Shown: in pieces, positions 16,006 through 24,500 of the stretch
How positions within the stretch are numbered: the first letter of the stretch is position 1
Layout: every line of letters starts with the position of its first letter
Assembly: GCA_021325145.1 (NCBI GenBank)
Contig: JAJPHR010000015.1
Location: 1 to 32,018, forward strand
Direction: 5' to 3'
Source: Verrucomicrobiota bacterium
GTDB taxonomy: Bacteria; Verrucomicrobiota; Verrucomicrobiia; Limisphaerales; Pedosphaeraceae
Length of the DNA: 32,018 nucleotides
Notes under the pieces: generated by a model
Databases searched by the model: none
Seen by the model: the letters and a program-made list of their open reading frames with translations, nothing else
What the model was told of the DNA's origin: nothing
Program-made: the position numbers and the translations under genes

Positions 16006-16910
16006 TGGACCTTCATCAGCGACAGGTTAAGGAAGTAAACTGCTTGCTTCTCCCCAGAATCCCGCGTACCATCTGGCATTCGAACGAATTGACTGCGCGT
16101 CCAGGTTGTCGGGTCGGCACCCAAGCTGACGGCATGGTGGAAGAAGCGTCGAAGCATTTCTTCCGATTTACCTTCTGCCAAGAACCATCCGTGCAATGAC
16201 TTCCCGCCGGAATGGAGCACGAGTACGAGCGGACCCAAAGCCGACAGGTGCAACATCAGCCCAGCTTGTTCATCCAAAGTGCCGCCGTCAAACTCGCACA
16301 CGAGGAACCTGCGCGGCCCGGTATTATCTAATGTGTGAGCGGATACGTCCCTTGTGCCGGGCATGGGATGCTGCTTCTTTCCAAACCGCGCGGTCATTGG
16401 ATTGGGCACAATGAACTGAAGGTGTGCCAATTTAGCGCGCCATTGCTCGCGTGGGCGGGTATCGAAAGCGAACTGCGACGCTCCGCAGCAGAGCAATGCA
16501 TCGTGCGGGAAAAGCCTATCAATGATTTCCTCAGTGTGCTGGTTGTTGTCTTCAATTCGCACCGGTGAGCATTCCCAAAGGTCCGCTAACCCGCCATTGG
16601 TTCGGATGATCTCGGCACGTTGGTTACAGTTCACATTTGGCCACTTCTTTGCTAATGGCCCTGATGTTCTTGTTGTCGCCGGCCGCCATGCGCAACGCGC
16701 CGAATTGCGCACGGCGTCCTCGATCTCATTAATCGGGACGTTACGTCCACATCCGGCAACTCGATCTTTCAGCAGGGAAACGATTTTATCCTCCGGCATG
16801 TGCGGATGAAGGTGTCGCGCTACGCGAAAAACCCAGTTGTGGACGCCATCACCAGCACGCGGCGGCGTGGATAACAAATCTTGAATAAATGGCGGAAGTT
16901 GAAGCATCAT
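16002..16910 (-). CDS. PrimPol-like primase
   Basis: The 302-residue protein has an N-terminal helical part (FRVARHLHPHMPEDKIVSLL) resembling primase-associated helical domains. The C-terminal part resembles the archaeo-eukaryotic primase fold: FLVCEFDGG as the acidic first motif, LVLHSGGKSLHGWF as the SGGxxxH nucleotide-binding motif, and TRSQFVRMPDGTRD as the last motif. It would prime element replication with the helicase encoded next. It overlaps both neighbours by four bases. The first acidic motif (EFD) differs from the usual DxD, so catalysis is likely but not certain. Confidence 0.78.
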   Translation of the reverse strand: MMLQLPPFIQDLLSTPPRAGDGVHNWVFRVARHLHPHMPEDKIVSLLKDRVAGCGRNVPINEIEDAVRNSARCAWRPATTRTSGPLAKKWPNVNCNQRAEIIRTNGGLADLWECSPVRIEDNNQHTEEIIDRLFPHDALLCCGASQFAFDTRPREQWRAKLAHLQFIVPNPMTARFGKKQHPMPGTRDVSAHTLDNTGPRRFLVCEFDGGTLDEQAGLMLHLSALGPLVLVLHSGGKSLHGWFLAEGKSEEMLRRFFHHAVSLGADPTTWTRSQFVRMPDGTRDSGEKQAVYFLNLSLMKVQ

Positions 16911-18127
16911 TCGCTAGACCGTTGGGGCTGGAATTGCCCGTGCATCCACGCATCGGCCTTGCAGATAGGGGCCTCATTCCCCCAGCCGATGAAGCCCGGA
17001 ATGCGGCGCCGGTTGAACATGTCCAAGCGGCGACCCGCCGTTACCCGCCGCACTCGTTCATAAAACGCGTCTGGCTTTTCGCTGTGGCCAGTACGTGGTG
17101 CCGTAAAGCAGAGTGGGAAATCTTTCGTTTCCTTGAATAAAGGCGATCCCTTCCGGGCATAAACCGCGAATTCGCAATTGTATTGCGGTAGGCCAAAGGG
17201 CTGGAATCCCCCAGGTTTGTGCCAGACATGACAACACACGTAGCTGAAACCCCATTCCTTCACCAGTTCGATGGCGTTCGGCAGGAATTTGGGTGTGGTC
17301 CACAGCCACAAATGACAGTTCGGCTCCGCCTTGTCCACCACGCCGGGCCACTCGGCCAGTTCCCCCAAGCTCATCGTGGGATAATCAAGGGCCACTTGGT
17401 TGGGAGCCACGTCGCGCTCGATCTTTTCTACCGGCCAAGGCGGATCGCAAACGATCACGTCAAAGCGACCGGAAATGTCCGCCGGCGATTGAGCGGCAAT
17501 TCTGGTCAGTTTGATGATCGTGGCCTCGCGTTGACATTCACGCCGCGCTTTAGGGATGGACAACTCGCGTCGGCGAATGGCCCCGTACATCTCCGGCTTG
17601 TCCTTGGCCACTGTGGCAAGGAATTGTGCGTCAGCACTCTCTTTCTTGGTGAGGCACAAATCTTCCAGTCTTGGTGTATTCTCAGGCGGTACCATCATGG
17701 GACCGCCTGCGCCCCCTCCGCCCCCTAGCGTTCGTGTCCCCGGATTTTTGGGCATGGCAGCTAACAATTCGCCGAGCCTTTTGAATGCGTCGATCTTGAT
17801 CTCGTGCGCCAATTTTATGATGTCATCGGACTGTTTTTGCCGCTGAAAATAGATTTCGGCGGCCCGGGCGACGTCGGCGACTGCTTTGACCTCAGGGATC
17901 GACTGGGCTTCAGCCAGCAGGTGGCGGGCAGGGACTAGCTTGGCCAGCACGGCATCAACATCTGCTTGATCGTCGAAGCCGCCCGCGTTGTCCCAATCGG
18001 GTGATGTGGGGAAACGAAGCCGGTCCATTACCCGGCAATCGTCGCGCTTCAGGTTTTCTTGCAACTTGGTGGATTCGTTAGGGATCAACGGCAGAATCAG
18101 GCTCTGGCAATCATCCTTGATCTCCAT
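16907..18127 (-). CDS. MT-A70 family DNA adenine methyltransferase
   Basis: The ATG at 18127 has GAGG six bases upstream and clears the HTH gene; a longer frame to 18238 exists. The 406-residue protein has an N-terminal 200-residue helical region seen in phage MT-A70 proteins (HEIKIDAFKRLGELLAAMPK, then TPRLEDLCLTKKESADAQFL). The catalytic domain has FDVIVCDPPWPV (DPPW from Asp228), HLWLWTTPKFLPNAIELVKE, YVCCHVWHKPGG, and a C-terminal MFNRRRIPGFIGWGNE. DPPW marks N6-adenine methylation. A Gly-rich linker (TLGGGGGAGGP) separates the parts. No matching restriction enzyme is nearby, so it is an orphan that could protect the element or mark its origin. It is coupled to primase by ATGA. Confidence 0.88.
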   Translation of the reverse strand: MEIKDDCQSLILPLIPNESTKLQENLKRDDCRVMDRLRFPTSPDWDNAGGFDDQADVDAVLAKLVPARHLLAEAQSIPEVKAVADVARAAEIYFQRQKQSDDIIKLAHEIKIDAFKRLGELLAAMPKNPGTRTLGGGGGAGGPMMVPPENTPRLEDLCLTKKESADAQFLATVAKDKPEMYGAIRRRELSIPKARRECQREATIIKLTRIAAQSPADISGRFDVIVCDPPWPVEKIERDVAPNQVALDYPTMSLGELAEWPGVVDKAEPNCHLWLWTTPKFLPNAIELVKEWGFSYVCCHVWHKPGGFQPFGLPQYNCEFAVYARKGSPLFKETKDFPLCFTAPRTGHSEKPDAFYERVRRVTAGRRLDMFNRRRIPGFIGWGNEAPICKADAWMHGQFQPQRSSE

Positions 18128-18135
18128 TTCGCGCC

Positions 18136-18348
18136 TCAGTTCTGCCGGCGGATCAATGTTTCCCGCACTGAATTCCAGTCGTAAATTATCCGCCGACCTG
18201 AAATTCGAATGTAAGGAATTTTCCCGGAATTCCTCCAATTTCGGAGCGTTCCCGGACTCACCGGGACTCGCTTCAGAAGTTCTTCCGTGTCGATAAACCC
18301 CTCCGGGGCGGGTTTGCTGTCGGTCATTAGATGGTCGTCTTCAGGCAT
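18136..18348 (-). CDS. AlpA/excisionase-type HTH protein
   Basis: The 70 residues contain a MerR-like winged HTH of the excisionase (HTH_17) type: FIDTEELLKRVPVSPGTLRN, then WRNSGKIPYIRISGRRIIYD and W. Such proteins bend DNA during excision or activate element genes. It is the first gene of the minus-strand operon, ends 8 bases before the methyltransferase start, and is preceded by an AT-rich upstream region. A second Met at 18327 is an alternative start. Confidence 0.85.
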   Translation of the reverse strand: MPEDDHLMTDSKPAPEGFIDTEELLKRVPVSPGTLRNWRNSGKIPYIRISGRRIIYDWNSVRETLIRRQN

Positions 18349-18798
18349 AAATTTTTCTATTGGCCGTCAAAAGGCCTATATCCCCAATATTAATGGTTAT
18401 TGTTAAATTGCAAATTATTAAGTTATTGACAGAAACATGCATATGGTATATGGTAAGCAAAACTCCGCGAAAATTGGGGATGAAAGACCTGTTGGGAGGC
18501 CACAACTTTTTAGAAAAAGAATTGCGACGTCTATGCCTGCACCTGACCCTGCCACCCGCCCGGCGCTGTTCCGGGAGTCACGGGCAGTTTTTGGGGCCGA
18601 GGTGCGGTTTGGCGGGTCATGGCGGTCCAAAGTCAGCGAGTTAAGGCGTCGAGCCTCGCGCGCACCAAACCCCCGAGGAAAAGCCGCAAGACCACCACCC
18701 GGGGGGCGTGGCGGCACACTTCGGCCGTCAAATCGGCGCTGAACCCAGGATTGCTGTCCCAAGCCCGAGGCTGTTAATTGTGATGGGAGAAAGTCAAA
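18349..18798. promoter_or_regulatory. Upstream region of the replication operon
   Basis: Bases 18355-18440 form a marked AT-rich pocket in a GC-rich window and probably carry the minus-strand promoter of the HTH-methyltransferase-primase-helicase operon, or an unwinding site. On the + strand TTGACA (18425-18430) is followed 17 bases later by TATGGT, a possible outward promoter with no convincing gene after it. GGCC-GTCAAAA-GGCC is at 18362-18376. Bases 18441-18798 are GC-rich; frames on both strands are Arg/Pro-rich and no gene is supported. Confidence 0.45.
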
Positions 18799-20127
18799 TC
18801 ACGTGTTATCTACTGGCGCCACAGCGAACCATTTCTCGGCTTCCTTCTTCGTTGCAAGCCCTTTGTAGTTTCCATGCAACATTGTAGGCGAGTTTCCAGC
18901 CTGCTGTGCGGTTAGATTCTCGTTGCCACTAAGCGCGAAGTGATAGGTGCAAAAGCTGTGGCGCAGACCGTTAGGCTTGCGAGCCAAGGGCACCTTCTTG
19001 CCTTTAACCTCCACAAGCGCCTTGCCGCAAAGGTCGCGGAATTGCTGCTGGAACGTGATCTCGTGCAGCGTCCAAATCTTCCCTGTGCAATCGGTGTAAA
19101 GAGCAAGCCACTGCGCCAGGGCCGGCACGACCTCAACGAGTCGTCGCTGCCGGGTTTTGGCTTTGCTGGCACTGACCTCAATGTGGTTCTCAACTCGCCG
19201 CAAGTCTTCCCAGTCCAGCCGGGTCAGTTCAGCAGTTCGTAGCCCGGCGAGGCCGCTAATGGCGATCATCGCCCGCAACGGACCCGAGGCGGCATCGAGC
19301 AGGGCCCGAAATTCGGCCGGCGTGTAGAACAAGATTTCAGACCCGTTGCCTTTTTGCGGCCTCATTCCATCGGCTTCGTTCAGGCGGTGCGTTTGGGAAA
19401 GAAGGTCGTTACGAACAGCCCATTGCAGGAATTGCCTGATTGCTGCCCGGTAATGATTGCGGGACTTAGTAGATATGGCAGCGCGGCCATTGTGCGACTT
19501 GGAACGCAGCTTTCCCAGCCCCGCCATGAAAATGTCGAGGCTCGACTTGCCCAAGTCGCAAACGTCGGTATTCGCAAACGTGGCTACAAACCTCCGGAGC
19601 ATGATAGCCCGGTTGTACGCGTACCGTGGGCTAATCTCGGGCCGCTTCCCATCGGAGGATTTCGTGCGTGGTTCCTCGGCAGCAAGGAACTGCTCAACGG
19701 CTTGTTTCAGGTTCACTCGCTTCAGAGTTACCTCAGTGCGCAGAAACGCGTCCACTGCCTCACCTACCGACTTCCCGTGCAGTTTGCCTGCCGCGTCGCA
19801 GTAATGCGACACTGCCTCGGACAGGGTAACACGTCGCCCCGTGTCTACATAGAATTGGCGCAGTCGTTCCAGCGCCACCAAGGCAGCAGATGCCTGGCCT
19901 GGAGACAGGACGGCGGACTGGCACCCCTTCTTCAAGTCCGCAACCACCTTGTCGCCTGCGCGCTTTGCTTCGCCGTAGGTGGCGAAGTCCTTCGTCCGAC
20001 TGGCTGGCGTGCCGTCAACCCGCGCCCTCCAGTAGAGCCGATAAGGCTGGGATTTATGTGGCCGCTTGTAGATGGTCGCCCAGACCTGCCCTCGTCCCTT
20101 ATAACGCAACTGTTTCGGGAATTTCAC
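18799..20127 (-). CDS. Tyrosine recombinase/integrase
   Basis: The minus-strand frame is open back to about 20580, but the integrase homology begins at KFPKQLRYKGRGQVWATIYK, so the GTG at 20127 is a fair start (about 442 residues). An arm-binding N-terminal region is followed by a core-binding domain (YAYNRAIMLRRFVATFANTD) and a catalytic domain: Arg in GLRTAELTRLDW, NGLRHSFCTYH, and nucleophile Tyr in MLHGNYKGLAT. The His of the usual HxxR reads Asn (NGLR), as I recall from Verrucomicrobia relatives. It catalyses site-specific integration and excision. It lies next to a tRNA 3' tail, the usual target of such enzymes. Confidence 0.88.
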   Translation of the reverse strand: MKFPKQLRYKGRGQVWATIYKRPHKSQPYRLYWRARVDGTPASRTKDFATYGEAKRAGDKVVADLKKGCQSAVLSPGQASAALVALERLRQFYVDTGRRVTLSEAVSHYCDAAGKLHGKSVGEAVDAFLRTEVTLKRVNLKQAVEQFLAAEEPRTKSSDGKRPEISPRYAYNRAIMLRRFVATFANTDVCDLGKSSLDIFMAGLGKLRSKSHNGRAAISTKSRNHYRAAIRQFLQWAVRNDLLSQTHRLNEADGMRPQKGNGSEILFYTPAEFRALLDAASGPLRAMIAISGLAGLRTAELTRLDWEDLRRVENHIEVSASKAKTRQRRLVEVVPALAQWLALYTDCTGKIWTLHEITFQQQFRDLCGKALVEVKGKKVPLARKPNGLRHSFCTYHFALSGNENLTAQQAGNSPTMLHGNYKGLATKKEAEKWFAVAPVDNT

Positions 20128-20216
20128 TTTTTGCTCGTTTTCAATCCCTGCCTGCGCCGAAATGTTTGGGGAATGTTTGGGGTGATCGGCCAATTCACCG
20201 TTTTCCTTGGGAAAAG

Positions 20217-20244
20217 TGGTGCGCTTAGCAGGACTTGAACCTGC
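20217..20244 (-). other. tRNA 3' tail, likely attachment core
   Basis: On the minus strand GCAGGTTCAAGTCCTGC (20244-20228) is a perfect five-pair T-arm with a TTCAAGT loop. It is followed by TAAGCGC, A and CCA (20227-20217), i.e. the acceptor strand, discriminator and CCA end. The matching GCGCTTA 5' strand and anticodon arm are absent upstream, so this is only the end of a tRNA gene. Tyrosine integrases commonly use this part as the crossover site. It lies 90 bases upstream of the proposed integrase start. Confidence 0.75.
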
Positions 20245-20279
20245 AAGCTGCCCACAGCGTGCCACTCGCCTGATTGCCC

Positions 20280-20580
20280 AAACCCGCTTCAAAGAGCTTG
20301 GTTGATTCAGCCCGAGTGCGCTCGACGTTTGGCGGGCGCGCTCGTTGTCTTTGTCTTCGGGGTCCGGGAAGACTCTGGCCAAGTAATCAGGTAGCCGCCC
20401 GTTGGTCATCTGAACCGCAGCAAGCGCCTGAAAATCCTTCTCGATGTCCTCGAATCGCTCCTTGATTATCCCAAGATTGCGTTCGGCCAATTGAAGACGA
20501 TCAACCAATGAACTCGTGTGGCTGATTCGGATAAACCCCTGCGGGAATGGCTGAGCACCATCCGGAACAGATGCAGTCGT
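20280..20580 (-). pseudogene. 3' fragment of a DUF932 (phage/plasmid-like) gene
   Basis: Below a stop at 20583 the minus frame reads FIRISHTSSLVDRLQLAERN, LGIIKERFEDIEKDFQALAA, VQMTNGRLPDYLARVFPDPE and DKDNERA. This matches the C-terminal half of DUF932/TIGR03299 proteins, common on plasmids and integrative elements. The 5' half is missing or broken, and the frame runs on through the tRNA tail into the integrase, so it cannot be a normal protein. Confidence 0.6.
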
Positions 20581-20847
20581 TTACGCCTGCCCTCATGGAT
20601 CACCCATGCTCCCTGGCCAAAAGCCACCTGCACTTCCTGCTCGGGAGGTTTGTGACGAAGCCGTTGCGCGGGTTGAGCGGCAGTAACTGTTGGAAAACGC
20701 GGAGGTGTCCAAAACGTCTTTCGTGGTGTGCTAACCTGAGCAAAGCAGGGAAGCGACGTAGAAGTCGCTGCCAGCGCAGGAAATGGCTCGGTGCAAAAAT
20801 TTTGACGATTTTTGAAAGATTCGGCCTTCTGGTTACGTATATAGTAT

Positions 20848-21171
20848 ATGGAACGACTTCTAGCCATTAAGACCAAAGAATGGGAGCAATTCGCGATCCG
20901 TGCCCGGTTCAGATCCGCCCGCCTTGCCGAACTCTGCGGTGTTCCTGAGCGCCAGTTACAACGCTTTTTTAAGCTACATATGGAGGACACCCCCGGCAGA
21001 TGGCTCCGAAAGCTGCGATGTTGCATCGCCAAAGATCTCCTGGCGCGGGGTTTTTCCACGAAATCGATCGCCGAGGACCTCCGATATGCCCATCCGTCGC
21101 ACTTTTGCCGTGAATTCAAGGCGGTTTTCAGAGCAACCCCTCAAGCATTCACGGCCAGGCGGGGAGCATGA
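20848..21171 (+). CDS. Stand-alone AraC-type DNA-binding domain
   Basis: The 107-residue protein is essentially one AraC/XylS HTH_18 unit with two helix-turn-helix motifs: SARLAELCGVPERQLQRFFK and STKSIAEDLRYAHPSHFCRE, then FKAVFRATPQAF. There is no sensor domain, so it resembles MarA/SoxS-sized regulators, or it is the surviving end of a longer gene. The 340 bases upstream contain the DUF932 fragment and a short AT-rich stretch with TATATAGTATATGG over the start codon; no clear ribosome-binding site is seen. Nothing else is supported in 20581-20847. Confidence 0.75.
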   Translation: MERLLAIKTKEWEQFAIRARFRSARLAELCGVPERQLQRFFKLHMEDTPGRWLRKLRCCIAKDLLARGFSTKSIAEDLRYAHPSHFCREFKAVFRATPQAFTARRGA

Positions 21172-21191
21172 ATCGCAGCTTGTCGTTTTTA

Positions 21192-21200
21192 TGCTATAAT
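21192..21200 (+). promoter_or_regulatory. Extended -10 promoter element
   Basis: TGC-TATAAT is a consensus extended -10 motif 21 bases after the AraC gene. No good -35 is visible, which extended -10 promoters can do without. It would give a leader of about 305 bases before the LamG gene at 21514. That leader (21172-21513) has no gene I can support. Confidence 0.5.
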
Positions 21201-21513
21201 GTCGGAATTGTACTATCAAAAATGCTTTACGACCCGCGGTCATTCTGGAAAACTACCCGCGTAATGTAACCATCCCTTCCATGGCGCTTTGTTGGATCGG
21301 GGTTCAAAAACAATAGATCTTAAAACTAATCACGTCAGGTTTTGCAATTGGAAGTATTACTTACGTAGTCATGGAAATCTTTCAGAACCTGCATAGGTCT
21401 TTGTTCAATCAGCGAAGAACGACCGTTGTGCCGGAATGTATGCAAAGGTGAAAACCATCCCGACTAGGTGGCCTTCGTCAAGGAGGCGGGCCTTATCAAC
21501 CAGGAGAATTAAC

Positions 21514-24500
21514 ATGAAAGCGAAGAGCATTATCCTCACACTGGCGGCAAGTTGCTCGTTGTTTCTCGCGCTGCTGCCCCGTGTTCAGGCGTGCGACCCG
21601 CCGCCCGAGGGCATTGTCAGTTGGTGGCAGGCCGAGGGCGATGCCCATGACGTGTCCGGGACCAACAGCGGGGCTGCGGCAGGCAGTGTCGGGTTCGCTC
21701 CGGGCATCGCCGGGCAAGCCTTCAGTTTCGACGGCCAGAGCGGCTACATTCAAGTGGCTGACTCCCCCAGCCTCAACTTTAACTCCAATTCGCCCATGTC
21801 GATCGAGTTATGGGCGTATCGTACCGGCTCGGAAACGGCCATGTGTTTCCTGGGCAAACGCGTCCCCAACTGCGCCAGTCAGTGGGAATATCAAATGGCC
21901 TTTGACCCCGCTAACGGTCTGCATTTCGACAGTAGCAGCGCCGGCGTTTACACGGGTATGCCCATGCCCACCAATGTTTGGATCCATTTGGCCGCGACTT
22001 TCGATGGCACCACCTTCAACTTCTACACAAATGGCGTCTTGGCCGCCACGAACACCGGCACACTTGGCCCGCCCAACAATGCCCCGCTGCAAATAGGCAG
22101 TTCCGGCGGTTGCGCCTATTTCAACGGGTTGCTTGATGAAGTCTCCCTCTACAACCGGGCCTTGTCGGCTGCGGAAATCGCCGCAATTTACGATGCTGGT
22201 GTTCCCAATCGATGCTGCATCGAATCCAGTTTTATTTCTCAACCTATCAATCTCACCATCACCCAGGGAAATGACGCCCTCTTGGAGTTTTCCGTCCTGG
22301 GGACATCGCCTCTCTTTTACGAATGGTATTTCAACAGCAACCTCATCGCCAACGCCACGGAGAACTCCCTTTTGCTGACCAATCTACAGATGTCGCAAGC
22401 GGGTTATTATCTGGCGACGGCAAGCAACAATATGGGCTGGTTCGCCACCTCGAATGCCCTGCTCACGATCAATGCCGCTCAGGCCATTGCACCCGCCCCC
22501 AATATCGTCAGTTGGTGGAAAGCGGAAACCAATGCGCTGGACGTTTATGGCACGAACAACGGAACCATTTCCGGCTCCCTTAACTACGCCACGGGAAAGG
22601 TTGGCCAGGCCTTCAGTTTCGACGGTCAGGGCGGCTATATCCAGGTGGCCGATTCACCGAGCCTGAATTTTGGAACGAACTCTCCGGTCACGGTGGAATT
22701 GTGGGCCTATCGCACGGGATCGGAAAACGTCATGTGTTTCGTGGGCAAGCGGGACACCAACTGCGGCGCGACCTGGGAATACCAAATGGCCTTTGATCCG
22801 ACCAATGGCATGTATTTCAACAGCAGCAGCGCAGGCGTTTACACGGGTATCCAGATGCCGGTTGATACGTGGCTGCATCTGGCCGCCACTTTTGATGGCG
22901 GCACCCTTAGCTTTTATACGAACGGCGTCCTGGCTGCCACGAACACCGGAACTTTAGGCCCAGCAAATAATGCTCCATTGGAAATTGGCAGTTCGGGTGG
23001 CTGCTCGCTCTTTCATGGCCTGATTGATGAACTGGCCATTTACAATCGCGCCCTCTCCGCCGCCGAGATTCAGGCCATTTATAACGCCTCCCTCGCTGGC
23101 CGGTTCATCGATATGAATCAGAACGGCCTCCCGGACGCCTGGGAAAGGCAATACTTTGGCAACCTCAACCAAACCGCCAGTGGAGATTTCGATGGCAACG
23201 GCATGAGCAACCTGCAGAAATACCTGCTGGGCATCGATCCAACGGATTATTACGACGGAACCTTGCCCACGATTGGCATCGTCGGGGGAAATAATCAGGT
23301 GGGCTTAACCAATACCGTCCTGTCTCAGCCCTTGGTGATGAGAGTTTCCCGCAATGGCGCGCCTCTCACTAATGCCCCCATTCTGTTTTCCGTCACGCAG
23401 GGTGGCGCGCTCGTCGCCAGCAATTCCAACGGCGCTTTCACAAACAACCTACTGCTTAGAACTGACTCTTCTGGCAATGCCACCGCGTTTTTGCTCCTTC
23501 CGTCAACGATCGGCACTACCAATCTCGTCCAGGCTTCTGCTTCCAGCGCTGGCAACTCTGTCCATGTCACCTTTTCCGCGTTTACTTGCGCCTCCATCCC
23601 CTCAGGCATCGTCAGTTGGTGGCAGGCCGAGGGCGACGAGCACGACGTTTATGGCACCAATAGCGGCGCGACCTTCGGTGCAGTCAACTTCACCAATGGC
23701 ATTGTCGGCCAGGCTTTTAGCTTCGATGGCCAAAGTGGTTACATCCAGGTGCCCGATTCACCGAGCCTCAATTTCGGCTCCACTTCGCCCATGACCGTCG
23801 AGTTATGGGCTTACCGCACCGGCTCAGGAAGCGTGATGCATTTCCTCGGCAAGCGGGCCATCAACTGTGGATCGACTTGGGAATACCAAATGGCCTTCGA
23901 TCCGAACAGTGGACTCAGCTTTGATGGCAGCGGCGGTGGCGTCTTCACGGGTTTGCAGATGCCGTTGAACACCTGGATGCATCTGGCGGCTACATTCGAT
24001 GGCAGCACCTTTCGATTCTACACCAACGGCGTCCTGGCGGGTACCGGCTCCGGCACGTTAGGGCCGCCCAACAATGCCCCACTCGCCATCGGCAGTTCCG
24101 GTGGCTGCCTCTACTTCGCCGGACTCATCGATGAGGTCGCAATTTATAAGCGCGCGTTATCAGCCTCGGAAATCGCGGCCATTTGCAATAGCGGCAATCC
24201 CAGCCGTTGCGCCGTCGCGCCCATCATCCTCGCCCAACCTTCCAATCTGACCGTCCTCGCTGGCCAGAATGTGCTGTTTCAGCCTACCATCCTCGGAACT
24301 TCACCTTTCAACTTCCAATGGTATTTCAACAGCAATGCCATTGCGGGTGCCACCCAAAGCGGTCTGAGCCTGACCAATGTTCAAAAATCCCAAGCTGGCT
24401 ATTACTCATTCGCCGTGGCCAATTCCCAAAGTTCAGCCCTCAGCTCCAATGTTCTGTTGACGGTCAATCGTTCCGTGGGAGTTTCCGCGCCTTCCAACAC

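Larger units (their letters stand above)
14142..20580. mobile_element. Integrative replicating element (boundaries uncertain)
   Basis: Integrase, excisionase-type HTH, MT-A70 methyltransferase, PrimPol-like primase and RepA-like helicase form one minus-strand module of the kind found in phage satellites and integrative elements. The right boundary is near the tRNA tail at 20217-20244 or the DUF932 fragment. The left boundary is not resolved: the inverted-repeat cluster at 14583-14873 is one candidate, and the XRE gene or the three minus-strand genes to its left could be cargo. No second copy of the tRNA tail was seen in the window. No capsid, terminase, relaxase or conjugation gene is present. 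Confidence 0.7.

Noticed and set aside
18437..18742. 101-residue + strand gene after the TTGACA at 18425
   Set aside because: It has no ribosome-binding site, its composition is Arg/Pro/Ala-rich and no motif is seen; equally long frames exist on the other strand.
19354..20238. 294-residue open frame on the + strand
   Set aside because: It is antisense to the integrase catalytic and core-binding regions and contains no domain.
20217..20310. Complete tRNA gene
   Set aside because: Only the T-arm, acceptor 3' strand and CCA are present. No GCGCTTA 5' strand or anticodon arm is found at the right distance upstream.
20466..21119. 217-residue minus-strand frame
   Set aside because: It is antisense to the AraC-type gene over much of its length and its end lies out of frame with the DUF932 fragment. 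It has no motif of its own.
21446..21505. c-di-GMP-type riboswitch before the LamG gene
   Set aside because: The stretch with GGTGAAAACCATCCC and GGAGGCGGGCC vaguely recalls that class, but the conserved receptor and core bases cannot be lined up.
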